A DNA stretch of 24,226 nt from an uncultured Eubacterium sp. (GCA_937915825.1 CALGGT010000086.1:1-24226); one strand, 5' to 3'; positions 6,795 through 14,761 are shown, counted from the first letter of the stretch. Numbers and translations: made by a program. The notes: generated by a model from the sequence alone, not told the origin.

Positions 6795-8159
6795 CTATAT
6801 ACTATTACCCCTTTCTTTTTCTTTCAGTTCCTTCCATACCACATGAACCATGGTGATAAAACATGCCAGACCACCTAGCATATTGGAGATCGGTTCCGCA
6901 ATGTATACCCCCGTCACTCCCATGCCAAACAGGCGTGGCAACAACAACGTCAAAGGAACTACGATCAATACCTTCCTTAAAATACTGAAAAATACGGCAT
7001 ACATGGATTTTCCCAGTGCCACAAACGAGGATTGCCCTGCGAATTGAAACGACATAAAGAAGAACCCTAAAAAATACAGGCGTAACGCGCTTCGTCCCGC
7101 TGTCAGCAACGCGGTTTGATCCGAGAACAACCGAATGAAAAAATCCGGGAAAAACTGGATCAAGCCCCAAACAAAAGTGGTATACAGCCCTCCGATCACA
7201 GACATAAAAAGGATCGCCTCCCGGACCCTTTTCCACTTTTTGGCCCCATAATTGTAACTGATCACCGGCTGGGCTCCATTGGTGATCCCATGAATGGCGA
7301 CGTTCGCGATCTCACGCACGCTATTTAACACCGTCATAATTCCCACTGCCATTTCGCCTCCATAATGCCTAAGAGACCCGTTGCATAAGATCTGCACCAA
7401 CGAATTGGTAATCTCCATCATAAACCCGGAAAGCCCTAAGCCACATATTTCCCTGACATCGCTTCCTACCAGGCGCATTTTTTCCACATGCAGGCCATAC
7501 CCTACTTTTTCCCCGGTTAAGACCAGAATCACCAACGCAAATGTTACGAATTGGGAGATCACCGTGGCGATGGCAGCCCCTCTTATCCCCATATGCATGG
7601 AAAAAATAAACACCGGATCCAGGATAATATTTAACACCGCACCAACGATCACGATCCCCATGCCGGTTTTCGCGTATCCCTGGGCGTTGATGAAGGTACT
7701 CATTCCCGTCCCCACCATATTGAACACCGTGCCGATCAGATAGATCAACAAATACTCCCTGGCAAATCGGTAGGTATGTTCCCCCGCGCCAAACAGATAC
7801 AGAAGCGGCCGGTGAAACAAATACCCCAGGCCCATTAGGATCACTCCCATCCCACACAAAAGCAGAAACGTTTCATTCAGGATCCTTCCGGCGTCCTCTC
7901 TTCTTTTCGCTCCTCTGGCGATGGAAAATAGTGGCGTTCCACCTCCGGAAAACATGTTGGTAAAGGCCATGGTAATGGTAATAAAAGGAAATACCACGCC
8001 GATCCCTGTCAGAGCTTCGCCGTGGGCATGCCCTAAATGACCAATGTAGATCCGGTCGATGATGTTATATAAAAGATGTATGAGTTGAGCAATGGTCAAG
8101 GGAATGGCCTGAAGCATAATATGTTGTTTCACGCTTCCCTTGGAAAAATCTTTCTTCAC
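6795..8159 (-). CDS. MATE family efflux transporter
   Basis: 454 residues, the typical MATE length, with hydrophobic segments throughout consistent with twelve membrane helices. The N-terminal stretch LTIAQLIHLLYNIIDRIYIGHLG and the following GIGVVFPFITITMAF, GGGTPLFSIARG and GYAKTGM segments match the MATE pattern in both halves (second half: EIANVAIHGITNGAQPVISYNYGAKK). Such proteins export cationic drugs or metabolites using an H+ or Na+ gradient; the substrate is not predictable. The start is GTG at 8157-8159, supported by GGAGGG five bases upstream and by a promoter behind it. It is transcribed divergently from the DUF1836 gene. Confidence 0.93.
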   Translation of the reverse strand: MKKDFSKGSVKQHIMLQAIPLTIAQLIHLLYNIIDRIYIGHLGHAHGEALTGIGVVFPFITITMAFTNMFSGGGTPLFSIARGAKRREDAGRILNETFLLLCGMGVILMGLGYLFHRPLLYLFGAGEHTYRFAREYLLIYLIGTVFNMVGTGMSTFINAQGYAKTGMGIVIVGAVLNIILDPVFIFSMHMGIRGAAIATVISQFVTFALVILVLTGEKVGYGLHVEKMRLVGSDVREICGLGLSGFMMEITNSLVQILCNGSLRHYGGEMAVGIMTVLNSVREIANVAIHGITNGAQPVISYNYGAKKWKRVREAILFMSVIGGLYTTFVWGLIQFFPDFFIRLFSDQTALLTAGRSALRLYFLGFFFMSFQFAGQSSFVALGKSMYAVFFSILRKVLIVVPLTLLLPRLFGMGVTGVYIAEPISNMLGGLACFITMVHVVWKELKEKERGNSI

Positions 8160-8187
8160 ACAATCCCTCCATTCTTGATACTCTCCT

Positions 8188-8215
8188 ATTTTACCATATT
8201 GGCTGAAATTTACAA
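8188..8215 (-). promoter_or_regulatory. Promoter of the MATE gene
   Basis: On the minus strand, -35 TTGTAA (8210-8215), a 16-base spacer and the extended -10 TATGGTAAAAT (8188-8198). Confidence 0.6.
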
Positions 8216-8274
8216 CACCCGGATCGAATTTCTAACTTTCTTTCTCCCCCACGTTTCGTCCCTTTGAATTCATC

Positions 8275-8303
8275 TTGTTAATTTAAAAAGGGTATGCTAT
8301 ACT
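8275..8303 (+). promoter_or_regulatory. Promoter of the DUF1836 gene
   Basis: -35 TTGTTA (8275-8280), a 17-base spacer and the extended -10 TATGCTATACT (8293-8303). The expected transcript starts about 30 bases before the ATG, with AAGGAGG at 8326-8332 as ribosome site. Confidence 0.7.
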
Positions 8304-8339
8304 TATAAATGGACGTTTTACGGAGAAAGGAGGCCCCCC

Positions 8340-8957
8340 ATGGATCAAAATACCGCCAATGAGATTCACGAGATCTTTCGATTTTTGAACAAATTGGATT
8401 ACATCAATCCCGATGAAATTCCCAATATTGATATTTACATGGATCAGGTTACGACCTTTATGGATGAACATCTGGCCGTTTTTAAACGGAACGATAACGA
8501 CAAGATCTTAACCAAAACCATGATCAATAATTATACCAAAAGCGGCGTTTTGCCGCCTCCCATTAAAAAGAAATACACCAGCGAGCATATGTATTTGCTG
8601 ATCTTTTTGTATTATTTTAAAAACGTATTGTCCATTAGCGACATCCAGGAAGTCCTCTCCCCTTTAAACGATCGGTTCTACGGTGGAAAGTCCGAAACCA
8701 TGGACATCGAAGGCGTGTATCGTAGTATTTTCAAAATGGAACAGGAACAAATGGATAACTTAACCAAGGATGTGATCCGGAGGCTTACCAGTTCGAAGAA
8801 GCTATTTGCCGAAGTGGAGGATCCGGAAGAACGGATGGTCCTGTCCCGGTTTGCTTTGATCTGCATGCTGGCCTATGACGCCTACATTAAGCGACACATC
8901 ATTCATCAGATCATTGATAACATGAGCAACGAGGATGAGCGTACCACCGATCCTTGA
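8340..8957 (+). CDS. DUF1836 domain protein, probable HTH regulator
   Basis: 205 residues. The segment ILTKTMINNYTKSGVLPPP (56-74) followed by KKKYTSEHMYLLIFLYYFKNVLSISDIQEVL is typical of DUF1836, a Firmicute family with a MerR-like helix-turn-helix arrangement; no member is known to me with a defined target. AAGGAGG lies eight bases before the ATG. The gene stands divergent from the MATE exporter and 70 bases upstream of pcrA, so regulation of either neighbour is possible but unproven. Its last eight codons fall inside an imperfect ~40-bp duplication that continues into the pcrA leader. Confidence 0.8.
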   Translation: MDQNTANEIHEIFRFLNKLDYINPDEIPNIDIYMDQVTTFMDEHLAVFKRNDNDKILTKTMINNYTKSGVLPPPIKKKYTSEHMYLLIFLYYFKNVLSISDIQEVLSPLNDRFYGGKSETMDIEGVYRSIFKMEQEQMDNLTKDVIRRLTSSKKLFAEVEDPEERMVLSRFALICMLAYDAYIKRHIIHQIIDNMSNEDERTTDP

Positions 8958-9011
8958 CACTGGGAATCACAAGGATGCGCGTACAAATCGCTCCTTGACA
9001 CTAGGAATTAC
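8931..9011 (+). repeat. Imperfect ~40-bp tandem duplication spanning the DUF1836 stop and pcrA leader
   Basis: Copy 1 is 8931-8970 and copy 2 is 8971-9011. Shared blocks include AGGATG.GCGTAC, TCCTTGACACT and GGAAT.AC. A fragment of a third copy (GAGGA.GA) follows at 9012 and forms the pcrA ribosome site. The DUF1836 stop codon TGA lies in copy 1, and copy 2 repeats the same bases in untranslated DNA. Confidence 0.75.
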
Positions 9012-9027
9012 GAGGAAGAACATAACT

Positions 9028-11349
9028 ATGATTGATTTAAATACATTAAATGATAAACAACGGGAAGCCGTTACCTATCACGAAGGGCCCATGTTGATCT
9101 TAGCAGGAGCTGGCTCCGGAAAAACCAGGGTTCTCACCCATCGCATTGCCTATTTGATCCAGCACTACCAGGTAAGACCTTATGAGATCCTGGCCCTGAC
9201 CTTTACCAATAAAGCGGCCAAGGAAATGCGACAACGTGTGGATTCGATGGTGGGATTCGGCTCCGATGCCATTTGGGTTACCACCTTCCACGCCACCTGC
9301 GTTCGTTTTCTTCGCAGGTTTATTGATGAAATCGGGTACGACCGCTCTTTTGCCATTTATGATACGGAGGATCAACGCACCCTGATCCGGGAGATCATGA
9401 AGCAGCAGAACGTGGATACCTCTAAGATCAAGGACCGGGCCGTGGCTCACGCCATCTCCAATGCCAAGAATCAAATGATCGATTCTGTACAATACGAGGC
9501 GGAATTCGGATTTTCTTATCCGGAGTCGGAGTACGCCTCCCTATATAAAGCCTACCAGCAGCGGCTTTTTCAAAACAATGCTCTGGATTTTGACGATCTT
9601 TTGCTAAAGACCATTGAACTATTTGAAAAAAGTCCGGAGGTTTTGGATTATTATCAGAATCGTTTTCGCTATATTCTGGTGGACGAGTACCAGGACACCA
9701 ATACCCCTCAATTTCGCATACTTCAGCTGTTGGCTGCCAAATACGAGAATCTCTGCGTCGTCGGGGACGATGATCAGTCCATCTATAAATTCCGTGGCGC
9801 CAATATTCGAAATATTTTGGACTTTGAGACCAATTATCCCAACGCCAAAGTCATTCGTCTGGAGCAAAATTACCGCTCCACTCAGAATATTTTAGAGGCG
9901 GCAAATGGCGTTATTTCCAACAATGTGGGGCGTAAATCCAAGAAACTTTGGACCGCAGGCGATGAGGGATCCCCCATTACCTACTACCCTTGTATGTCCG
10001 ATTATGAGGAAGCAAGCACCGTCATTTCTCACATAGAAAAAAACAAAAAAGAGAACCAGTGCCGTTATTCCGACTTTGTCATTCTTTACCGGACCAACGC
10101 GCAATCCCGTGTTTTAGAGGAAAAACTGGTATCCGCCTCCATTCCCTATTCCATTGTGGGCGGCACCAACTTCTATTCCCGTAAGGAGATCAAAGACCTT
10201 TTGTCCTATTTACGCTTTTTAAATAACCCGGCCGACGATCTTTCCATCAAACGGATCATCAATGTTCCCCGTCGGGGCATTGGAGCCACCACCCTGGAAC
10301 GTATTACCTCCTATGGCATGCAGGAACATATTTCCTTCTTTGAAGCCATGGAGCGGGTGGAGGAAATCCCTTCGATCAACCGTGGAACTGCAGCAAAGAT
10401 CGAGAAATTCCTGGCGTTGTATCACTCGCTGCAAGACGCAAGACAGAACGAAGAGATCACGCTGGAGGTGCTATTTAACCGTGTTTTAAGCGAAACCGGC
10501 TATGAACAACTTTTGATCATGGAGGATACCATCGAGAGCACAACCCGTCTGGAAAACATTGACTCCCTGCGCACAAAGATCATTCAATTCGAGGAAGAAT
10601 ATCAGGCATCGGAGAAGGAATCCCCTACTCTGGGGGAATTATTGGAAAATATCGCCTTGGTGGCTGACATTGACCAAGTGGACGAGGATACGGATCAGGT
10701 TTTGTTAATGACTCTTCACTCGGCCAAAGGGCTGGAGTTTGACTATGTTTTTATGGTGGGTATGGAAGAAGATCTATTCCCCTCTTATATGGCCACCCAA
10801 AGCTTATCCGACGAAGAGATCGAGGAGGAACGGAGACTTTGCTATGTCGGCATTACCCGGGCCAAGAAAGAATTGGTCCTATGCTCCGCTTCCCAACGCA
10901 TGCGAAATGGAAATGTGATGCTTCAAAACCCGTCCCGGTTTATTCATGAAGTTCCCCGACACCTGCTGCATGTGGCAGGTGAACGAAAAACACCGGCGTC
11001 CTTAACCCCCGGGCATCCCTCGGGACGATCCACCGGGTTTTCCGGCTCTTCCATCGGTTCCTTCAGCCGCTCCACCAGCTTTCCCGGAACCACCTCCGGG
11101 TTTTCGGGCTCTGCCAATCGTAGAAAGAACCACTCCTTTGGGGACAATCCCTATATCAAGAAAGGATTGGGCAATAGTTCTACTACTGTAGATTATAAGG
11201 TAGGGGATACGGTTTACCACATAAAATTCGGTACCGGCACGGTGACTTCCTTAAAAAAGATCACCGGAGATTACGAAGTGGAAGTGAACTTTGAAAGCTA
11301 TGGCGTTCGAAAATTACGGGCTTCGTTCGCAAAATTGTGCAAAATGTAA
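9028..11349 (+). CDS. pcrA: ATP-dependent DNA helicase PcrA (UvrD/Rep family)
   Basis: 773 residues. It is an SF1A 3'-5' helicase acting in nucleotide excision repair, mismatch-linked repair and removal of RecA or blocked RNA polymerase. Motifs in order: Q-motif LNDKQREAV, Walker A AGAGSGKT (26-33), Ia LTFTNKAAKEM, Walker B/II DEYQDTN, III GDDDQSIYKFRGA, IV EQNYRS, V TLHSAKGLEF, VI VGITRAKKEL. A Gly/Ser-rich linker leads to the C-terminal PcrA Tudor-like domain (VGDTVYHIKFGTGTV). An in-frame ATG 93 bases upstream exists, but it overlaps the previous gene and adds residues not found in the family. The ATG at 9028 begins the conserved fold and has GAGGAAG upstream. Confidence 0.96.
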   Translation: MIDLNTLNDKQREAVTYHEGPMLILAGAGSGKTRVLTHRIAYLIQHYQVRPYEILALTFTNKAAKEMRQRVDSMVGFGSDAIWVTTFHATCVRFLRRFIDEIGYDRSFAIYDTEDQRTLIREIMKQQNVDTSKIKDRAVAHAISNAKNQMIDSVQYEAEFGFSYPESEYASLYKAYQQRLFQNNALDFDDLLLKTIELFEKSPEVLDYYQNRFRYILVDEYQDTNTPQFRILQLLAAKYENLCVVGDDDQSIYKFRGANIRNILDFETNYPNAKVIRLEQNYRSTQNILEAANGVISNNVGRKSKKLWTAGDEGSPITYYPCMSDYEEASTVISHIEKNKKENQCRYSDFVILYRTNAQSRVLEEKLVSASIPYSIVGGTNFYSRKEIKDLLSYLRFLNNPADDLSIKRIINVPRRGIGATTLERITSYGMQEHISFFEAMERVEEIPSINRGTAAKIEKFLALYHSLQDARQNEEITLEVLFNRVLSETGYEQLLIMEDTIESTTRLENIDSLRTKIIQFEEEYQASEKESPTLGELLENIALVADIDQVDEDTDQVLLMTLHSAKGLEFDYVFMVGMEEDLFPSYMATQSLSDEEIEEERRLCYVGITRAKKELVLCSASQRMRNGNVMLQNPSRFIHEVPRHLLHVAGERKTPASLTPGHPSGRSTGFSGSSIGSFSRSTSFPGTTSGFSGSANRRKNHSFGDNPYIKKGLGNSSTTVDYKVGDTVYHIKFGTGTVTSLKKITGDYEVEVNFESYGVRKLRASFAKLCKM

Positions 11350-11355
11350 GAAAAT

Positions 11356-11388
11356 CACTGATTTTTTTCAAATTTTTAGTGTTTTTTT
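11356..11388 (+). terminator. Weak intrinsic terminator after pcrA
   Basis: A short stem, CACTGA (11356-11361) with TTAGTG (11376-11381) including one G-U pair, is followed by seven T residues. It lies seven bases after the pcrA stop. The stem is short, so read-through is likely. Confidence 0.4.
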
Positions 11389-11396
11389 CTCCGTTT

Positions 11397-11407
11397 TATG
11401 TTATAAT
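11397..11407 (+). promoter_or_regulatory. Extended -10 promoter of the small membrane protein gene
   Basis: TATGTTATAAT is a perfect -10 hexamer (11402-11407) with the TGn extension. No convincing -35 lies 17 bases upstream, which extended -10 promoters can tolerate. The transcript would start about 40 bases before the ATG. Confidence 0.6.
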
Positions 11408-11455
11408 AAATACATCGATTGATAATACTTTTGGTAAGAAAGGCAGGTATTCACT

Positions 11456-11770
11456 ATGCAAGATCGCTTACAAGACCGTTTACAAGATCGTTTTGATGAC
11501 ATTATCAGCAAATCAAAACTAAATCAACTATTAGAGAATAAAAAAGAAGAAGAAAAGAAGAAAAGCACTCTTCTTTGGATTCTGGCAATCATCGGAGCCG
11601 TTGCTACCGTGGCTGCCATAGCTTACGTTGTATATCGTCAATTTGTTCCTCGTTATCTGGATGATTTTGATGGGGACTTTGATTATGATGAATTTGATGA
11701 TGATATTGATTTTATGGATACATCAGCCGGAAGTTCGGACACGAACTCCTCTGAGAGCATTGAGTCTTAA
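11456..11770 (+). CDS. Small single-pass membrane protein with acidic tail, function unknown
   Basis: 104 residues. Three parts are visible: an amphipathic N-terminus (MQDRLQDRLQDRFDD) followed by a Lys/Glu-rich stretch, one membrane helix (about 38-60, LLWILAIIGAVATVAAIAYVVY), and a tail very rich in Asp, Glu and Ser. The N-terminal QDRL repeats come from three near-identical 12-base units at 11459-11494. It has its own extended -10 promoter and is closed by a strong terminator, so it is a stand-alone transcript. The lysines before the helix suggest the N-terminus is inside and the acidic tail outside (positive-inside rule). I do not recognise a named family with confidence. Confidence 0.75.
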   Translation: MQDRLQDRLQDRFDDIISKSKLNQLLENKKEEEKKKSTLLWILAIIGAVATVAAIAYVVYRQFVPRYLDDFDGDFDYDEFDDDIDFMDTSAGSSDTNSSESIES

Positions 11771-11805
11771 TAAGATTATTACATTATGTTTTCCTCTTTT
11801 TCTAA

Positions 11806-11839
11806 AAAAACTGTGCCGGTTTTCGCCGGCACAGTTTTT
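11806..11839. terminator. Strong bidirectional intrinsic terminator
   Basis: Perfect 14-bp arms AAAAACTGTGCCGG (11806-11819) and CCGGCACAGTTTTT (11826-11839) with a 6-base loop, T-rich on both exits. It lies between the convergent small membrane protein gene and degV. Confidence 0.92.
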
Positions 11840-11869
11840 ATTATATCCTTATTTTCCTTCCGCGGAGTG

Positions 11870-12766
11870 CTATTGTCCATCCACTAATTCCTTGGGGATA
11901 TTGCTGATTCCAATGGCCACGGCTCCCGGACCAATGTGACAGGCAATACTTAAACTTAAGAGATCGATGAACAGATTGTCCTGATTCTGAAACGCCTCTG
12001 GTATTTCCTTTTTCGCCTCATCCACCAACTCCATTTCCGCGTCCAGATCCTCGGTATACGCAAAGGCAATCTTCAGCTTCTCGCCTTGGAACCGCTCATT
12101 CCACTCTTTCAAAATAGTCTTGACCATCAAAGATTTTCCCTGACGAAAATTCCTGGCTTTCCCAAAAGCATCCAACTTCTCCCCTTGAATACTAAGGACC
12201 GGCTTAATTCGCAAAACCTTCCCGATGGCAGCCGCCGCCGGTGTTAATCTTCCGCCCTTTGCCAAATAATCCAACGTATCCAACATAATGTAAATGCTGC
12301 TCTTGAATTTATCTCTGGTTAGGATTTCCGCAATCTCTTTGCCCTCATAACCACGCTCCGCTAACGCTTTTGCCTGGTAAACGCTTTCTTTTAACGTAAT
12401 GGAAATCCTTTGATTGTCCACTACAAATACTTTTCCTTCGTACGCCTCTTCCTGGCTGAGCATCCTGGCCGTTTGCAAGGATCCACTTAAGCCGGAAGAC
12501 ATAGGAATGTGTACGATCTCATCGTATTCTTTTAATAAGTCATTCCATACGTTCATAACCGTTTCCGGCGTAGGTTGGGAAGTTTTTACTTCCGTATTCT
12601 TTTCTTTCAATCTCTCATAGAATTCTTCCTGATTCATGGAGATCTCTTCCAAAAACATTTTACCATTTACATAGAAGGGCATGGGAATTACATAAATGCC
12701 GTCCTTTTTCCCTTCCGCCTGAAAAATGCCGCTGTTACTGTCTGTGACGATTCCTATCTTTTTCAT
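11870..12766 (-). CDS. DegV family fatty-acid-binding protein
   Basis: 298 residues, a normal DegV length. Family marks are the N-terminal KIGIVTDSNSG, the PMSSGLSGSLQTAR segment that cradles the lipid carboxylate, and AKGGRLTPAAAAIGK. Characterised relatives (FakB) bind a fatty acid and present it to the kinase FakA for activation as acyl phosphate; DegV paralogs are often numerous and not all are proven FakB partners. The ATG at 12764-12766 has GGAGGT upstream, and a good promoter lies behind it. It is divergent from the sirtuin gene, with the two promoters only about 24 bases apart. Confidence 0.9.
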   Translation of the reverse strand: MKKIGIVTDSNSGIFQAEGKKDGIYVIPMPFYVNGKMFLEEISMNQEEFYERLKEKNTEVKTSQPTPETVMNVWNDLLKEYDEIVHIPMSSGLSGSLQTARMLSQEEAYEGKVFVVDNQRISITLKESVYQAKALAERGYEGKEIAEILTRDKFKSSIYIMLDTLDYLAKGGRLTPAAAAIGKVLRIKPVLSIQGEKLDAFGKARNFRQGKSLMVKTILKEWNERFQGEKLKIAFAYTEDLDAEMELVDEAKKEIPEAFQNQDNLFIDLLSLSIACHIGPGAVAIGISNIPKELVDGQ

Positions 12767-12796
12767 ATGATTACCTCCAAGTAGTCTCTGAGTTAA

Positions 12797-12825
12797 ATTG
12801 TATCATATCTTCTCTAAGAACGCAA
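12797..12825 (-). promoter_or_regulatory. Promoter of degV
   Basis: On the minus strand, -35 TTGCGT (12820-12825), a 17-base spacer and the extended -10 TATGATACAAT (12797-12807). Confidence 0.72.
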
Positions 12826-12841
12826 CGGGAACAACGGGAAC
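12824..12841. repeat. Perfect 9-bp tandem repeat between divergent promoters
   Basis: AACGGGAAC occurs twice head to tail (12824-12832, 12833-12841). It touches the degV -35 and ends eight bases before the sirtuin -35. It could be a regulator site shared by both genes, or chance. Confidence 0.6.
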
Positions 12842-12848
12842 ATTTACC

Positions 12849-12877
12849 TTGAGAACTTTCGATAAATATGGTAGAAT
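12849..12877 (+). promoter_or_regulatory. Promoter of the sirtuin gene
   Basis: -35 TTGAGA (12849-12854), a 17-base spacer and the extended -10 TATGGTAGAAT (12867-12877), about 40 bases before the start codon. Confidence 0.72.
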
Positions 12878-12917
12878 TAGTAATAGACAAAATTCACTCC
12901 GGAAGGGAGGACGCAAA

Positions 12918-13649
12918 ATGACGAAACAGGAACAACTGGCCGAATGGATCAATGAAAGTGACCGTATTGTCTTTTTCGGAGGCGCCGGTGTATCGACGGA
13001 AAGCAATATCCCGGATTTTCGCAGCGTTGATGGTCTTTATCATCAAAAATACGACTATCCGCCGGAACAAATTCTCAGTCATACTTTCTTTTTTCAAAAT
13101 ACTTCGGAATTTTTTCGCTTTTATAAGGATAAGATCCTCATTGAAAATGTTAAGCCCAACCCGGCTCATATTGCTTTGGCCAATTTAGAAAAACAAGGGA
13201 AACTGCAGGCCGTGATCACCCAAAATATTGACGGCCTTCATCAAATGGCAGGTTCCAGGAATGTATACGAACTCCACGGAACAGTACAAAAAAACACCTG
13301 TGTCAACTGTCGAAAGGCCTATTCTCTGGATGAAACCAAAAAAAGGATTCATCTTGCCAAGGATTATGTGCCCCGATGTGATTGCGGCGGGATCATTAAA
13401 CCGGATGTTGTTCTCTACGAAGAGGGCCTGGACTCCCATTGTATCGAACGATCCATTCAAGCCATCGCCAACGCGGATGTATTTATCATCGGCGGTACGT
13501 CTCTGGCGGTACACCCGGCAGCCGGCCTCATTGACTATTACCGGGGAAATCGTTTGATCTTGATCAACAAAACCCCTACGGTCAAATATACCCAACCGGA
13601 TCTGGAGATTAATGAGCCCATTGGGCAAACCCTGTCTCCCTGGGCTTAA
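12918..13649 (+). CDS. NAD-dependent protein deacetylase, sirtuin (Sir2/CobB family)
   Basis: 243 residues. It removes acetyl groups from lysines using NAD+, giving nicotinamide and O-acetyl-ADP-ribose; bacterial targets include acetyl-CoA synthetase. Visible features are the Rossmann GGAGVSTESNIPDFRS (21-36), TQNIDGLH (101-108), catalytic His120 in ELHGTV, zinc ligands Cys128, Cys131, Cys154 and Cys156 (CVNC...CDC), KPDVVLYEE, and GGTSLAVHPAAG. The last zinc pair is C-X-C, as in many Firmicute sirtuins. The open frame extends 40 codons further up, but those overlap the promoter. The ATG at 12918 has GGGAGG seven bases upstream and starts the family fold. metA follows 61 bases later. Confidence 0.93.
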   Translation: MTKQEQLAEWINESDRIVFFGGAGVSTESNIPDFRSVDGLYHQKYDYPPEQILSHTFFFQNTSEFFRFYKDKILIENVKPNPAHIALANLEKQGKLQAVITQNIDGLHQMAGSRNVYELHGTVQKNTCVNCRKAYSLDETKKRIHLAKDYVPRCDCGGIIKPDVVLYEEGLDSHCIERSIQAIANADVFIIGGTSLAVHPAAGLIDYYRGNRLILINKTPTVKYTQPDLEINEPIGQTLSPWA

Positions 13650-13710
13650 CCCCCATCATCATTCTTTATGAATCTATGTAACGCTCATCGTAATAGGAAG
13701 GTGGTAACGT

Positions 13711-14628
13711 ATGCCAATTAAAATCCCCAATTCTCTGCCTGCAACAGAGATTCTTGAAAATGAAAATATTTTTGTTATGACGGAAAACCGGGCCATGCAC
13801 CAGGATATCCGTCCTTTAAATGTATTGATCCTAAACCTGATGCCTACCAAGATCGTAACAGAAACCCAGCTTTTACGGAAGCTTTCCAATACCCCCTTGC
13901 AGATTCAGGTAGAATTTCTAATGACACAAAGTTATGTCCCGCAACACACGGATATCTCTCACCTGGAGTCCTTCTATACTACCTTTGATCAGATCAAGGA
14001 GCGAAAATTTGACGGTATGATCATTACCGGGGCTCCCCTGGATCATATTGCTTACCAGGACGTTAGTTATTGGGAGGAAGTGTGCGGCATTATGGACTGG
14101 TGTAAAACCCACGTACATTCCACACTCCATCTATGCTGGGGCGCCTATGCCGGTTTGTATTATTACTATCACATTCCCACCCTGGATCTGGATACCAAAT
14201 TATCCGGCATTTACGATCACCGGGTGATCAAGAAAAATTCCCCCTTATTCCGGGGATTTAATGATATTTTCCATGCCCCTCAATCCCGGGGGATCACCGT
14301 ATCGGAGGACGATATTCGTAAGGTTCCTCAACTGGAAATGATGGCAACCTCGGATATTGCCGGCGTTACCATGGTTAAAACCACGGATAGCCGACATTTT
14401 TTTATCACCTGCCACCTGGAATATGACTCAGATACCTTAAAACAAGAATATGAACGAGACCTGGCGAAGGGGCTGAATCCTACGATCCCCTATCACTATT
14501 TCCCGGATGACGACCCGAACCAGACGCCCATTGTAAATTGGCGTTCCGCCGGACAGCTTCTATTCTCAAACTGGCTCAACTACTACGTTTATCAAAGCAC
14601 GCCTTATGATATTTCAAAAGTGGATTAA
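13711..14628 (+). CDS. metA: Homoserine O-acyltransferase (MetA family)
   Basis: 305 residues. It activates the hydroxyl of L-homoserine with an acyl-CoA, the first committed step to methionine. The catalytic residues align exactly with family numbering: Cys142 in LHLCWGAYAG, and His235 and Glu237 in ITCHLEYD. MetA may use succinyl-CoA or acetyl-CoA, a choice tied to residue 111 (Gly in the E. coli succinyl form, Glu in the Bacillus cereus acetyl form). Here residue 111 is Asp (TGAPLDH), the acidic class but not the usual Glu, so the acetyl form is favoured without certainty. AGGAAGGTGG precedes the ATG. It may share the sirtuin transcript (61-base gap). No SAM riboswitch was seen. Confidence 0.94.
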   Translation: MPIKIPNSLPATEILENENIFVMTENRAMHQDIRPLNVLILNLMPTKIVTETQLLRKLSNTPLQIQVEFLMTQSYVPQHTDISHLESFYTTFDQIKERKFDGMIITGAPLDHIAYQDVSYWEEVCGIMDWCKTHVHSTLHLCWGAYAGLYYYYHIPTLDLDTKLSGIYDHRVIKKNSPLFRGFNDIFHAPQSRGITVSEDDIRKVPQLEMMATSDIAGVTMVKTTDSRHFFITCHLEYDSDTLKQEYERDLAKGLNPTIPYHYFPDDDPNQTPIVNWRSAGQLLFSNWLNYYVYQSTPYDISKVD

Positions 14629-14692
14629 GGATGTATAAACCGTGAAAGAAGAACCGGTAAGGGAGCTATCACAGGATCAAGGATAGACCATG

Positions 14693-14734
14693 AAAACCGG
14701 CCTTACCTCCAAAGAAAGGTAAGACCGGTTTTTT
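14693..14734. terminator. Intrinsic terminator between metA and rnhB
   Basis: 16-base arms (14693-14708 and 14717-14732) pair with one mismatch around an 8-base loop; the stem reads AAAACCGG..CTTACCT. T-rich and A-rich flanks make it usable from both convergent genes. The remaining bases of this 133-base gap show nothing recognisable. Confidence 0.88.
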
Positions 14735-14761
14735 CATTTCCGCTCATTCTGGATCTCCCGT

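Noticed and set aside
7369..7857. 162-codon frame inside the MATE gene
   Set aside because: Same-strand shadow of the transporter; no start signal and no known motif.
8954..9000. Two TTGACA boxes (8954-8959 and 8995-9000) as pcrA promoters
   Set aside because: Neither has an acceptable -10 at 16-18 bases. They recur because of the tandem duplication.
8935..9027. Upstream ATG giving a 31-residue N-terminal extension of PcrA
   Set aside because: It overlaps the end of the DUF1836 gene and encodes the 40-bp duplication. Known PcrA proteins begin at the later ATG, which has a ribosome site.
12798..12917. 40-codon N-terminal extension of the sirtuin
   Set aside because: It contains the promoter and the ribosome site of the supported start.
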